From Pedobacter aquae (GTDB lineage: Bacteria; Bacteroidota; Bacteroidia; Sphingobacteriales; Sphingobacteriaceae), in NCBI RefSeq assembly GCF_008195825.1, contig NZ_CP043329.1, forward strand, positions 3,224,001 through 3,288,000: a stretch of DNA of 64,000 bases, written 5' to 3'. The notes below the pieces were generated by a model. The model was not told the DNA's origin. It saw only the letters and a program-made list of their open reading frames with translations, and ran no database searches. Below, piece by piece: positions 51,486 to 61,210 of the stretch. Numbering within the stretch: position 1 is the first letter of the stretch; each line of letters starts with the position of its first letter. The translations under genes were made by a program, and so were the position numbers.

Positions 51486-53939
51486 ATGAGAATAGCTTTA
51501 CTAATTTCTTTTTTACTTCTTTCTGGACTTGTGTCTGCACAAAGCATAACCATAAAAGGTAGAGTTAGTGATGGGCAAGGAGCCCCTATTCCCTTTGCTA
51601 CTGTTTACCTTAAAAATTCTACCGTAGGTACATCAGCCAATAGTGAAGGCGAATATGCGCTAAAATTAACAACAGGTAAAAAGGAAATTATTTTTAGGGC
51701 AGTGGGCTATAAGCTGCTTGAAAAGTCTTTAGAACTATCTACCAACTTAAATCTCAATATTACCTTAGAAAGCGAAATTTATCAATTAAAAGATGTTGTG
51801 GTAAAAGCTGGTGGTGAAGACCCTGCTTATGCTATCATCAGAAAAGCCATCAAAGAAAGAAAAAAGCATCTTAAAGAAAATGATGCCTATACAGCAGAAG
51901 TTTATATTAAAGGCTTGCAAAAATTACTAAAAGCACCTAAAAAGTTTTTAGGTAGAGATATTGATAAACTAGCAAAGCAGGCAGGACTAGATTCTAACAG
52001 AACGGGAATAGTTTACCTCTCAGAATCGCAATCTAAACTTAGCTATAAAGCCCCTGAATATAAAGAGGAAATGCTATCCTCTAAGGTATCTGGCAGTAAC
52101 CGAGCCTTCAGCTTTAACCGGGCTAGCGATATGAATATTAATTTCTATGAGAACTTACAAAGCCTGGGCGATTTAAGTAATAGACCATTTATTTCTCCTA
52201 TCGCAGATAATGCACTTTTTTATTATGATTACAAATTGCTTGGTTCTTCATTTGAAAATGGCCAGGAAATAAACAAAATTCAATTGATACCTAAAAGAGG
52301 CTATGACCCAGCTTTTAAAGGTTATATCTACATTATAGAAAACAGTTGGCGCATTTATAGTTTAGATGTTTTGATGACTAAAGAGTCGAACATTAAAATT
52401 TTAGATAGCTTAAAAATTAGTCAGCAATACTATACTGTAAATAAAAATAAATGGATGCCTGCTTCTGTAAAATACGAGTTTACAGGCGGTTTATTAGGTT
52501 TTAGATTTGGTGGATATTTTATAGCTCTTTATAGTAATTATAATTTGAACCCCAATTTCAAAGAAAAGGAGTTTAAAGAAGTACTAAAAATCACGAAAGA
52601 AGTTAATCAAAAAGACACCAGCTATTGGGCTCAGGTACGCCCGGTTCCGCTTACTGTGGATGAAGAAAAAGATTATCAGAAAAAGGATAGCTTGGCAAGA
52701 AAAAGAGAATCAAAACCTTATTTAGATTCTTTAGACAGCGTAAACAATAAATTTAAATGGAAATCCTTTTTATTGATGGGAGGCTATAACCCACGCAATC
52801 GTTTTAAGAACGAATTTTATAGCTTCAATTCTCTGCTAGGTTCTTTTTCATACAATACGGTAGAAGGTTTTGTGATGAATTATGAGGCAGGCTACAGAAA
52901 GAAAATTGATACCCTAAATAACCGTTACCTTGGCGTAAGTGGTAAATTGCGTTATGGGTTTTCTAACAAGCTTTTTAATGCTAGTATGAAAGCCAATATT
53001 CCTGTTCTTACCAGTGCTACTTTAGCTCTAGGCTTAGGGTCTGATGTAGTTGACTTAAACAACCGCGGTTCTGTTAAACCTTTGTATAATAGCATCAGTA
53101 GTTTGTTTTACGAGCGTAACCTCTCTAAATTTTATCAAAAAAGATTTGTTAATGCCAGTTTATCAGGAAGAATTATAGGTGGTTTAAGAGGGCAGGTTTA
53201 TAGCGAATGGGCTAATAAAAAATGGCTGCCTAATACTTCTTCATATACCATTATAGATAAGGATAACCGAGATTTTACCTCTAATAATCCTTTTATGCCT
53301 TTGGCAGATGTGCCCTTATTTCCTGCATATCAATCATTGAAAATTGGTTTAGGCTTATCTTATAACTTTAGTAATAAATACGTAAGCTATCCTAGTGGCA
53401 GGTATTATAATCAAACTCTATATCCAACTTTAGCGCTTAACTACACTAAAGGTATGAAGGGTGTTTTTGCCTCCGATGTTGATTATGATTTAATAGAGCT
53501 AAGTTTATCCAAAAACGATGTAAAAACCGGCTTCTACGGCAGCTTTAATTTTTATATTGGAGCCGGTAAGTTTATCAATAATAGGGCTGTTTTTTACCCA
53601 GATCTAAAGCACTTTAGAGGAAACCAAATTAGAGTTTTTGAAGAAACTGGAAATACTTTTATGTTCTTAGACTATTACACTCATAGTACATCAAACCAAT
53701 ATATAGAAGGGCATTTTGAGCATAATTTTTCTGGATTTTTTACCAACAAAATTCCGCTCATTAGAAAGCTGAGGTTAAAAGAGCTTATAGGTGTTAATTA
53801 TCTAACCACCTCAACATTACAAAATTATCATGAGCTATTTGTTGGCCTACAATATTTGAATATTAAGGCTTATGTGGGTAAATCTTTTATTGGCAATCGA
53901 GAATCACAATCTGGTTTGAGATTAGCTATCGGTTTATAA
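51486..53939 (+). CDS. DUF5686 outer-membrane protein with carboxypeptidase-regulatory-like N-terminus
   Basis: This 817-residue protein has a signal peptide ending VSAQS near residue 20. A CarboxypepD_reg-like domain of about 75 residues follows (GRVSDGQGAPIPFATVYLKN). Next comes DUF5686, with DPAYAIIRKAIKERKKHLKE, then AEVYIKGLQKLLKAPKK, and a long beta-strand-rich C-terminal barrel (from about residue 430). Members look like TonB-receptor relatives without a plug domain. The function is unknown. It stands alone, 36 bp after the MFS gene and convergent with the PLDc_N gene. Confidence 0.87.
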   Translation: MRIALLISFLLLSGLVSAQSITIKGRVSDGQGAPIPFATVYLKNSTVGTSANSEGEYALKLTTGKKEIIFRAVGYKLLEKSLELSTNLNLNITLESEIYQLKDVVVKAGGEDPAYAIIRKAIKERKKHLKENDAYTAEVYIKGLQKLLKAPKKFLGRDIDKLAKQAGLDSNRTGIVYLSESQSKLSYKAPEYKEEMLSSKVSGSNRAFSFNRASDMNINFYENLQSLGDLSNRPFISPIADNALFYYDYKLLGSSFENGQEINKIQLIPKRGYDPAFKGYIYIIENSWRIYSLDVLMTKESNIKILDSLKISQQYYTVNKNKWMPASVKYEFTGGLLGFRFGGYFIALYSNYNLNPNFKEKEFKEVLKITKEVNQKDTSYWAQVRPVPLTVDEEKDYQKKDSLARKRESKPYLDSLDSVNNKFKWKSFLLMGGYNPRNRFKNEFYSFNSLLGSFSYNTVEGFVMNYEAGYRKKIDTLNNRYLGVSGKLRYGFSNKLFNASMKANIPVLTSATLALGLGSDVVDLNNRGSVKPLYNSISSLFYERNLSKFYQKRFVNASLSGRIIGGLRGQVYSEWANKKWLPNTSSYTIIDKDNRDFTSNNPFMPLADVPLFPAYQSLKIGLGLSYNFSNKYVSYPSGRYYNQTLYPTLALNYTKGMKGVFASDVDYDLIELSLSKNDVKTGFYGSFNFYIGAGKFINNRAVFYPDLKHFRGNQIRVFEETGNTFMFLDYYTHSTSNQYIEGHFEHNFSGFFTNKIPLIRKLRLKELIGVNYLTTSTLQNYHELFVGLQYLNIKAYVGKSFIGNRESQSGLRLAIGL

Positions 53940-53972
53940 AACCAACGCTTAAGCTAATGGCATAAAAGACCC

Positions 53973-54209
53973 TTAAAATTTCTTACGAGCAGCAACAGGC
54001 TTAGCCCAAAAGAAATAAATGATAGCGCCAAGAAGTGGTATCAGAATTACAATTAATAACCAAACCAATTTGAGGTTGGCAGACAAGTTCTCGTTAAAGA
54101 AAATATCTTTAGCGGTTACCAAAGCCACCAATAAAGGGAAAAAGAACAAACCAGCAAGCAGCATAAAATAGCCGGTTTGTGATAGTTGTAATAATACAGA
54201 TAACATCAT
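53973..54209 (-). CDS. PLDc_N domain small membrane protein
   Basis: This 78-residue protein has two hydrophobic helices (about residues 12-32 and 46-68) separated by FFNENLSANLKLVW, and a basic tail AKPVAARKKF. This is the phospholipase D-nuclease N-terminal domain occurring without any nuclease. It probably sits in the inner membrane with unknown function. The 30-bp gap to the ABC transporter gene suggests a shared transcript. Confidence 0.82.
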   Translation of the reverse strand: MMLSVLLQLSQTGYFMLLAGLFFFPLLVALVTAKDIFFNENLSANLKLVWLLIVILIPLLGAIIYFFWAKPVAARKKF

Positions 54210-54239
54210 GAGCTATATTTTAGTCATCAATACACAAAA

Positions 54240-56003
54240 TTAAACAAAAGCTTTATCGTTTAGCCTTTTTTCGCCAATTTGTTGTCTCCACATGGCATAG
54301 TACAAGCCTTTTTCAGCTAATAAATGTTCATGTTTACCAACCTCAACAATATGGCCACGCTCTAAAACAAAAATCCTATCGGCATGCATAATGGTTGATA
54401 AACGGTGGGCAATTAAAATGGTTATTCTTTCCTTTCCTCCAGATACATCTCTGATGGTTTCTGTAATCTCTTCTTCTGTAATGGAGTCTAGCGCTGATGT
54501 TGCCTCATCAAAAACTAAAATATCTGGCTGTCTTAAAAGCGCTCTGGCGATAGATAATCTTTGCTTCTCGCCACCAGAAACTTTAACACCACCTTCGCCA
54601 ATAACGGTATTTAAACCAGCATCGGCCCTAGCCAATAAAGACTGGCAAGCAGCTTTTTGTAAAACCTGCATACAAGCTTCATCCGTTGCGTTTGGACTCA
54701 CAAAAAGTAAATTCTCTCTTATAGTACCAGAAAAAAGCTGAGTATCTTGAGTTACAAAACCAATACGCTCTCGCAGCTCATCCAAATCTATTTCATTACT
54801 ATGGATGCCGTTATAATTTACCTCGCCTTCTTGTGGCTGGTATAGCCCAACCAGTAATTTTACCAAAGTAGTTTTACCAGAGCCAGAAGGGCCAACAAAT
54901 GCAATAGTTTCTCCTTTTTTTACGCTAAAGCTGATGTTGTGCAAAGCCGGAGCCAAGGCGGTTAAATGCTGAAAGCTTAAATTTTTAAGCTCTAACTCAT
55001 GAATTGGGCCGGTATGTTTCGGGTGCAAAGGTTTAACCTCTTTTGGTGTGTTTAAGGTTTTTTGGAAATTATTTAAGGATGCTTCTGCCTCCCTATAAGT
55101 TAAAATGATATTACCAAACTCTTGTAATGGGCCAAATAAGAAGAAAGAGTAAAACAAAAATGTAAAGTACTGCCCTGCCGATATATCATTTTTAAAGATG
55201 AGCAAGAGTAAAATTACCACCATACTGCTTCTAACGAGGTTTACGGTTGTGCCTTGTAAAAAGCTCATGCTACGTACATATTTTACTTTTTTAAGCTCAA
55301 GGTCTAGAATTTTATAAGTGGTATTGTTTAATCTGTTAATCTCTTGGTTGGCTAAACCTAAGCTTTTAACCAGTTCTATATTTCTTAAAGATTCTGTTGT
55401 AGCGCCAGCCAAAGAGGTAGTAGCACCAACAATTTTCTTCTGTATGGTTTTTATTTTTTTACTCAAAAACCAACTCACTACAAATATTAAAGGTATAGAA
55501 GCAAAATAAACTAGCGTAACTTTATAGCTTACAGTTAAAGAGTAAATAATCACAAAAACCATCCCTACCAAACTTGTAAATAAGATATTGATAAAAGCGA
55601 TGATAAACTTTTCAGAATCTGTACGCACTTTTTGTAAGATACCTAAGGTTTCTCCGCTACGTTGGTCTTCAAAAGTTTGATAAGGTAATTGTAGTGAGTG
55701 TGCTAAGCCATCAGCATACATTTTAGCACCCAATTTCTGGGTAATGATGTTAGCAAAATAATCCTGAAAGTTTTTAGCAATACGAGATACCATAGCCGCA
55801 CCAACAGCCAAACCTACCAGTTTTAAAACACCTAAAGTGAATTCAGACTCTGTTAAATCATCCTTTTTATTGATGAAATTATCTACAATTTTACCAGTAA
55901 TATGAGGGTCTATTAAAGAGAAACATTGGTTAATAGCGGCAAATAATAGTGCTAAACCTATTAAACCTTTATATCCTTTTAAATACTGAATAAGAATTTT
56001 CAT
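54240..56003 (-). CDS. ABC transporter, fused permease and ATPase (exporter type)
   Basis: This 587-residue half-transporter has a six-helix membrane domain (residues 15-310) and an ATPase domain (335-575). Walker A is VGPSGSGKTTLVKLL, the Q-loop FVTQDTQLFSGT, signature VSGGEKQRLSIARA, Walker B ILVFDEATSALD and the H-loop AHRLST. It acts as a dimer to export lipids, peptides or drugs. It differs from the MsbA-like protein at 36978-38816 and has no glycan-gene neighbours. A full -7 box lies 23 bp upstream of its ATG. Confidence 0.93.
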   Translation of the reverse strand: MKILIQYLKGYKGLIGLALLFAAINQCFSLIDPHITGKIVDNFINKKDDLTESEFTLGVLKLVGLAVGAAMVSRIAKNFQDYFANIITQKLGAKMYADGLAHSLQLPYQTFEDQRSGETLGILQKVRTDSEKFIIAFINILFTSLVGMVFVIIYSLTVSYKVTLVYFASIPLIFVVSWFLSKKIKTIQKKIVGATTSLAGATTESLRNIELVKSLGLANQEINRLNNTTYKILDLELKKVKYVRSMSFLQGTTVNLVRSSMVVILLLLIFKNDISAGQYFTFLFYSFFLFGPLQEFGNIILTYREAEASLNNFQKTLNTPKEVKPLHPKHTGPIHELELKNLSFQHLTALAPALHNISFSVKKGETIAFVGPSGSGKTTLVKLLVGLYQPQEGEVNYNGIHSNEIDLDELRERIGFVTQDTQLFSGTIRENLLFVSPNATDEACMQVLQKAACQSLLARADAGLNTVIGEGGVKVSGGEKQRLSIARALLRQPDILVFDEATSALDSITEEEITETIRDVSGGKERITILIAHRLSTIMHADRIFVLERGHIVEVGKHEHLLAEKGLYYAMWRQQIGEKRLNDKAFV

Positions 56004-56025
56004 GAAACAACGCTACAATACTTCG

Positions 56026-56033
56026 CAAATATA
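56026..56033 (-). promoter_or_regulatory. -7 box upstream of the ABC exporter gene
   Basis: The minus strand reads TATATTTG (followed by C), a perfect TAnnTTTG match. The predicted start is about 56021, giving a leader of roughly 18 nt. No clear -33 TTG is seen at 20 bp. Confidence 0.5.
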
Positions 56034-56192
56034 GAATTGATTCATGGCTAATGTCTCATTTGCCAGTAATATTTAAAAGCGTTTAACTGACATTTATTTG
56101 TAGCGTAAAAGTTACAGCTATTATTTAAAGGTGTTTAAACTTAAATCAAAAAAAATAGTCCTTATTTTGCACAAACTCACCTAAACGTATAA

Positions 56193-58955
56193 ATGAAAAA
56201 ATTTTTCATCAGTATTGCATTTACCTTAATTTGCTTACAAGCCTTAGCACAAAGGCAGCCTTTAACAGTCTCGGGCCAGTTAAAAGATTCAACAGGAGTT
56301 ACTGTCATTGGGGCTTCTGTAAAATTGGTATCAACTTTAGATACGGTTTTAACTACATCAGATTTAGACGGAAATTTCACCTTCAGAAACATTAAATCTC
56401 CGGTTTTTACGCTTTCTATTTCAGCTTTAGGTTATAAAGCTATGACCAAGAGTTATACTTTAGAACGCCAAAGAGGGCAACAAGTATTAACATTGGGCAA
56501 TATCATATTAGCAACCGATAGCAGACAGCTGGGCGAAATAGTAGTTGATGGTACGCCTGATGTATTGGTTAAAGAAGATACCTTACAATATAAAGCAGAC
56601 AGATATAAGCTAAAAGAAAACGCCTTAGCAGAAGATTTATTAAAGAAATTGCCTGGTGTAGAGGTTGATAGAGAAGGTAATGTTACCGCACAAGGTAAAG
56701 CTATTACCAGAGTACGCGTAAACGGAAAAGATTTTTTTGGTGGCGATGTTAAAACCGCAACACAACAAATTCCGGCAGATTTACTAGAAAACGTCCAGGT
56801 TATTGATGATTATGGCGATAGAGCTAACCTAACAGGGGTAAGGGATGGCGAGCCAGAAAGAATCTTAAATTTCACCATAAGACCCGATAGAAATAAAGGT
56901 TATATCACCAGAGGAACCGTAGGTGCAGGTAATTTAGATCGTTACCAAGCATCGGTTTTTGCTGCTAATTTTAATAATGCCAGACAAATATCAGCGTTAG
57001 CAAATTTAAATAATACCAATGCAAATATTTTCAGTTTAACGCAAGGTACTGGCGGTGGCGGTGGTAGAGGCGGTCGTGGTGGTTTTGGCGGCGGCAATGC
57101 AGATGGTTTAACCAACATTAGATCATTAGGTTTAAACTTTCGTGATGAGTGGAGCAAGAAAGTAACCGCTTATGGTAGCTACAGTATTGCTTCTAGAGAT
57201 AACAATACTTTTAATAGGTCTTTTCAACAGATACTTGATGCCAATACAGTAGTACAAAACTTGGATTCTGGCAATGTAGATAATGGCAACCTAAGTCATA
57301 GGTTTGATTTTAATATCGAGTATAAAATAGATTCTTTAAACTATTTAAAAATTACGCCAAGGTTTAGCTATGCAACAGGCGATGAGGTAGATATCTCAAC
57401 ATTCTCTATCAATAATGACAATAATCTTTTCTCTAACGGTCGTATCAATGATTTTAGCGATTCAAGATCTCCTAATTTTAGTACTGCTATTTTATTTAAT
57501 CATAGGTTTAGAAAGGCTCAAAGAAATTTGGCTTTAACCGCAGATATTAGCACCAACTCAAACTTAAGAAATCAAGAAACAGAGAATTTTAATTTTTTGG
57601 CAGCTAATCCAAATGATTTAGAATATCAGCGACAGCTTATAGAAAATGATAATGGAAATGATAACCTAAGATTGGGCTTTTCTTATAACGAGCCTTTATC
57701 TAAAACAGCAGGTTTAGAGTTCAATTATGAATACAACTATAACAACATAAAAAATAACAGAACGGTATTATCTACCCAAATACAAAATGCAACACCTTTA
57801 GTTGATGAAGATTTAAGTAACGAATACGAATTTCAGTTTGTTACCAACAGGTTTGGGCTAAATTATCGGGTAAGACAGGCTAAGTACAACTATTCTATAG
57901 GAATGGGTGTGCAGCCATCAGTTTTAACAGGTAATGCCATTACTTTAGACACTACCTTTAAAACTAAAGTGGTAAATATTTTCCCTACCGGAAGGTTTAA
58001 CTATAAATTCTCTAGAACAAAAGAGCTTACCGTAAGCTATAGTGGCAGAAGTAACCAGCCTAGTTATAATCAATTACAACCAGTAACAGATAATTCAAAT
58101 CCGCAATTTCCGGTAAAGGGTAATCCAGAGTTGGAGGCCGAGTTTAACAATAGTTTCAATATTAGGTTCAATAATTTTAATGCAGAGTCTGGCAGAACAT
58201 TCTTTACAAATATTTCTTACAATTTTACTCAAGACAAAATTGTAACCAATACCGTTAGGATACAGAATTCTGCTATTGGGGCTTTGCAAGAAAGACAGTA
58301 TTTAAATGCTAATGGTTTTTATGCAATAAATGGCTTTTATTTCTTCTCTAAAGCATTTAACGAGAAAAAATATACCTTAGGTTTAAGAGGGTCTGCTAAT
58401 TATAATAATCAGGTTTCTTTTATCAATAGCCAAAGAAATATTGCAAGAAACACGGTTTTAAGTCAGCGTTTACAACTGCAAATACAACCAAAAGAGTGGT
58501 TAGAAATTGTACCAGCAGCAAGTTTTAGCTACAACCTTAATGATAATACCCTGAATGAAAGAGCAAATGCAAAAGTTAACACTTGGAGCTTTAGCTTTGA
58601 TAGCAAGATTTATTTCACCAAAACATTTTTAATAGGTACACAGGCTGATAAAAACCTAAATAGCGGCTTTAATAGTGTTAGCGTAAATCCTTTCATCATT
58701 AACGCTTATCTAGAAAAACAATTCTTTAAAGGCAAAACAGGTGCGCTCAGGTTATCAGCATTTGATTTATTAGATGAAAACGTTGGTGTTAGCAATACTG
58801 TAAATGAAAACATTCGGGTAGAAAGAGAAAGCAACCGTTTGGCACAATATTTCATGCTTACGTTCACCATGCGTATCAATAAATTTGCTGGAAGAAATAA
58901 TTTAGAACCCGAAATGGGAGAAGGACAAAGAAGATGGAGAGGGCCAAGTAATTAA
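56193..58955 (+). CDS. TonB-dependent receptor-like outer-membrane beta-barrel protein
   Basis: This 920-residue protein has a signal peptide ending ALAQR near residue 20. A CarboxypepD_reg-like domain follows (SGQLKDSTGVTVIGASVKLV), then a plug-like region (LLKKLPGVEVDREGNVTAQG, then RVNGKDFFGGD). The barrel of some 600 residues ends in AQYFMLTFTMRINKF. It fits the outer-membrane beta-barrel (OMP_b-brl_3) family, which includes transporters of unknown substrate. A Gly/Arg-rich loop (near residues 285-300, GGGGRGGRGGFGGG) is unusual. No SusD partner follows, so it is not a classic SusCD pair. Confidence 0.9.
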   Translation: MKKFFISIAFTLICLQALAQRQPLTVSGQLKDSTGVTVIGASVKLVSTLDTVLTTSDLDGNFTFRNIKSPVFTLSISALGYKAMTKSYTLERQRGQQVLTLGNIILATDSRQLGEIVVDGTPDVLVKEDTLQYKADRYKLKENALAEDLLKKLPGVEVDREGNVTAQGKAITRVRVNGKDFFGGDVKTATQQIPADLLENVQVIDDYGDRANLTGVRDGEPERILNFTIRPDRNKGYITRGTVGAGNLDRYQASVFAANFNNARQISALANLNNTNANIFSLTQGTGGGGGRGGRGGFGGGNADGLTNIRSLGLNFRDEWSKKVTAYGSYSIASRDNNTFNRSFQQILDANTVVQNLDSGNVDNGNLSHRFDFNIEYKIDSLNYLKITPRFSYATGDEVDISTFSINNDNNLFSNGRINDFSDSRSPNFSTAILFNHRFRKAQRNLALTADISTNSNLRNQETENFNFLAANPNDLEYQRQLIENDNGNDNLRLGFSYNEPLSKTAGLEFNYEYNYNNIKNNRTVLSTQIQNATPLVDEDLSNEYEFQFVTNRFGLNYRVRQAKYNYSIGMGVQPSVLTGNAITLDTTFKTKVVNIFPTGRFNYKFSRTKELTVSYSGRSNQPSYNQLQPVTDNSNPQFPVKGNPELEAEFNNSFNIRFNNFNAESGRTFFTNISYNFTQDKIVTNTVRIQNSAIGALQERQYLNANGFYAINGFYFFSKAFNEKKYTLGLRGSANYNNQVSFINSQRNIARNTVLSQRLQLQIQPKEWLEIVPAASFSYNLNDNTLNERANAKVNTWSFSFDSKIYFTKTFLIGTQADKNLNSGFNSVSVNPFIINAYLEKQFFKGKTGALRLSAFDLLDENVGVSNTVNENIRVERESNRLAQYFMLTFTMRINKFAGRNNLEPEMGEGQRRWRGPSN

Positions 58956-58976
58956 AAGGCCAGGTTTTATAAAAGC

Positions 58977-59012
58977 AAAAGAGGTCTGATTTTTAAAAAT
59001 CAGACCTCTTTT
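58977..59012. terminator. Bidirectional terminator between the TonB receptor and CsbD-like genes
   Basis: A perfect 36-bp palindrome (two 18-bp arms, AAAAGAGGTCTGATTTTT and complement) ends in a T run on each strand. It sits between the two convergent genes. Confidence 0.9.
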
Positions 59013-59017
59013 TTTTC

Positions 59018-59233
59018 TTAAAGCCTATTGTTTTCTATATTAATTAAACCTTTTTTAAGGGTAAAAACCACATATTCCCTATTTCTATGTAGTCTTTCTT
59101 GCAGATGATTGATGAGGTCATCCTCTTTACCAGGTGCAAAAACAAGGTCATCATCTGTTAAATGATTATATTTTCTTTTTAGCTTTATTTTTAGCCTATC
59201 CCAATCTTTTATAGCTATTGTAATCTCTGCCAT
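59018..59233 (-). CDS. CsbD-like small stress protein
   Basis: I start it at the ATG at 59233, giving 71 residues. An in-frame ATG at 59314 would add 27 residues of non-conserved sequence. The pattern WDRLKIKLKRKYNHLTDDDL followed by a GKEDDLINHLQERL helix matches CsbD-family general stress proteins. The C-terminal VVFTLKKGLINIENNRL is longer than usual. TATTTTTG at 59257-59250 on the minus strand is a -7 box lying just upstream, which supports the short form. The function is unknown beyond stress association in other bacteria. Confidence 0.75.
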   Translation of the reverse strand: MAEITIAIKDWDRLKIKLKRKYNHLTDDDLVFAPGKEDDLINHLQERLHRNREYVVFTLKKGLINIENNRL

Positions 59234-59249
59234 GGTTTTATATTTGATA

Positions 59250-59257
59250 CAAAAATA
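59250..59257 (-). promoter_or_regulatory. -7 box of the CsbD-like gene
   Basis: The minus strand reads TATTTTTG, matching TAnnTTTG. It ends 16 bp before the ATG at 59233. Confidence 0.5.
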
Positions 59258-59357
59258 GAATAATGTACTTAATTGTAAAGGGATTTCCCTATCATTATTT
59301 ATTATTAGAAACAATAATTTGGTCCAATTTGTGTTAATGTTAAGAACAAATTAAAAA

Positions 59358-59951
59358 ATGAACATGAAAAAAATACTATTCTTGAGCTTATTTGCCATGT
59401 TGTGCGCAAGTAGTTCATTTGCTCAGTTTAATTTAGGGATAAAAGGGGGCTTAAATTACTCCACTATTAAAGCAGAAGATCAACAATTTGATGAGTCTGG
59501 AATTCTAGGGTATCAATTAGGTTTATGGTCTAGAATTGGTGGTAATTTCTACTTACAACCAGAACTTTACATAGGCTCTAAAGGTGCCGATTTTAAATTC
59601 CAAACCGCAGGAAGTACTGTAGTACAAAGTGGCGAAGCCAGATTTACAACTTTAGATGTTCCTTTATTATTAGGGGCTAAAATAGGTGGCGATAAACTGA
59701 ACTTTAGGTTGATGGCGGGGCCAGCTTTTCAGTTTAATTTAAACACAGATGACGATGCTTTCTCACAAGCCATTAACCCAGATTTTTATAGATACAGAGA
59801 TTTTGTAACCAACCTACAAGCTGGTGCTGGTGTTGATATTGGAAACCTATCGGTTGATTTAAGATACGAAACCAGCTTGCAAGACATCAATAAAAATGAC
59901 GGATTAAGCCAAAGTTTATTACACCTAAGCTTAGGGTTCAAGATTTTTTAA
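59358..59951 (+). CDS. Porin family outer-membrane beta-barrel protein
   Basis: This 197-residue protein begins with a signal peptide (ILFLSLFAMLCASSSFAQ). FNLGIKGGLNYSTI then opens an eight-stranded-type barrel (OMP_b-brl), with LQPELYIGSKGADF, DVPLLLGAKIGG and an aromatic C-terminus (HLSLGFKIF) as required for outer-membrane insertion. The second ATG (59364) is an equally good start. The role is unknown, but barrels of this size are often surface structural proteins. A terminator follows. Confidence 0.87.
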   Translation: MNMKKILFLSLFAMLCASSSFAQFNLGIKGGLNYSTIKAEDQQFDESGILGYQLGLWSRIGGNFYLQPELYIGSKGADFKFQTAGSTVVQSGEARFTTLDVPLLLGAKIGGDKLNFRLMAGPAFQFNLNTDDDAFSQAINPDFYRYRDFVTNLQAGAGVDIGNLSVDLRYETSLQDINKNDGLSQSLLHLSLGFKIF

Positions 59952-59970
59952 TTATAAATGATAAGACTTA

Positions 59971-60005
59971 AAAAGCCGATTTTGGAACCAAAATCGGCTT
60001 TTTCT
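59971..60005. terminator. Bidirectional terminator between the porin-like gene and anmK
   Basis: A perfect 15-bp stem (AAAAGCCGATTTTGG at 59971-59985 with its complement at 59988-60002) encloses a 2-nt loop with A/T tracts on both sides. It reaches the stop codon of anmK on the other strand. Confidence 0.9.
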
Positions 60006-61209
60006 ATTCCGGAAAGCTCAGTTTTCCCATACTAATTTTGGGTAACTTTTCTTGATTTGGGAAGTCATAGTCATCAGGCTGGCCACACAAAGTTTCATTA
60101 GCCAATAAAGCAAATAATAAAGCCTCTTTAGCATCGGGGTTTACACCCAAAATCTCTTGCATGCTTATAAAAGTAATACCCGGCAAATGATGCATTAAGC
60201 GTTCTACCAAAAGTGGATTATGCATGCCGCCGCCACTCATCAACATTTCTATTTTTCCGCTTACGCTGATGTTCTCCTGAATAGCTTTAGCAATACCTAA
60301 GGCGGTAAATTCGCATAAGGTTGCCAAAACATCTTCTTCTTTTAAATGGATGGTATTACTTTTTTGTTGCGCCTCATTTAAATACACCAAATTAAAATGC
60401 TCTGGTCCGGTGCTTTTTGGAATGGGTGTTGTAAAAAAATCATCAGCTAATAAAGCCTCTAATAAATCATGATTTAAGCTTCCTTTTTTAGCGTATTTAG
60501 CATCCTCATCAAAATACAAATTGAATTTTTGCATCATGAAATGGTCTAATATTGTATTTCCAGGACCAACATCGGTAGAGAAAATATTTTCCGACTTTCT
60601 TTTAGCCGGTAAATAAGTAAAATTAGCTATACCGCCAATATTCAATAAAATCCTATCTATTTCTTCATCAGCAAAAAGCAAATAATCACCATAAACAGCA
60701 AGCGGAGCGCCTTCTCCACCTGCTGCAATACTTTTTTGTCTGAAATCACTTAGCGTGATAATACCTGTTAAATGTGCGAGATGGTCGCCATCGCCTATTT
60801 GTAAAGTAGCATCGGGATAATTGTTAAGCTGATGCTTGATTTTGGGTGCATGGTAAACCGTTTGACCATGACTAGCAATAGCATCTATATCAGTTGCTGT
60901 ATAAGCCCACTTTTTTAAAGTGTGGTTTATAATTTCAGCATGTTGCCTAGCTATTTGTGCATTTAGCAAGCATAGCAATTCTAAATCGACCGTTTTTTTA
61001 GAGAAAACTTGTTTAATAGCTTCTTTAAAGGAGCTTTCATAAGGGTAAGTTTCAAAATGTAAGATTTCTACCCTTGTACCTAAGCCAGCACCTTTAAATT
61101 TGCATAAAGCGATGTCTAAGCCGTCTAAAGACGTTCCAGACATGAGGCCAAGAATAATTCTCTCTTCTTTTTGAGCAATTTTGAAAAGCTTCTCTAAATT
61201 TTTATTCAT
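60004..61209 (-). CDS. anmK: Anhydro-N-acetylmuramic acid kinase
   Basis: This 401-residue enzyme phosphorylates 1,6-anhydroMurNAc to MurNAc-6-phosphate during peptidoglycan recycling. Features are the ATP-binding LGLMSGTSLDGLDIALCKF near residue 20, ASHGQTVYHAPK near 115, LQIGDGDHLAHLTG near 140, ILLNIGGIANFTYLP near 190, SGGGMHNPLLVERL near 325 and the C-terminal PDAKEALLFALLANETL. The length is slightly above the 370-residue norm. It starts one base after the stop of the alcohol dehydrogenase, so the two are probably one operon. Confidence 0.95.
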   Translation of the reverse strand: MNKNLEKLFKIAQKEERIILGLMSGTSLDGLDIALCKFKGAGLGTRVEILHFETYPYESSFKEAIKQVFSKKTVDLELLCLLNAQIARQHAEIINHTLKKWAYTATDIDAIASHGQTVYHAPKIKHQLNNYPDATLQIGDGDHLAHLTGIITLSDFRQKSIAAGGEGAPLAVYGDYLLFADEEIDRILLNIGGIANFTYLPAKRKSENIFSTDVGPGNTILDHFMMQKFNLYFDEDAKYAKKGSLNHDLLEALLADDFFTTPIPKSTGPEHFNLVYLNEAQQKSNTIHLKEEDVLATLCEFTALGIAKAIQENISVSGKIEMLMSGGGMHNPLLVERLMHHLPGITFISMQEILGVNPDAKEALLFALLANETLCGQPDDYDFPNQEKLPKISMGKLSFPE

Positions 61210-61210
61210 C

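Noticed and set aside
56193-58955. A SusC/SusD polysaccharide utilisation locus
   Set aside because: No SusD-like lipoprotein or glycoside hydrolase follows the receptor. The next genes are a CsbD-like protein and a porin-like protein on independent transcripts.
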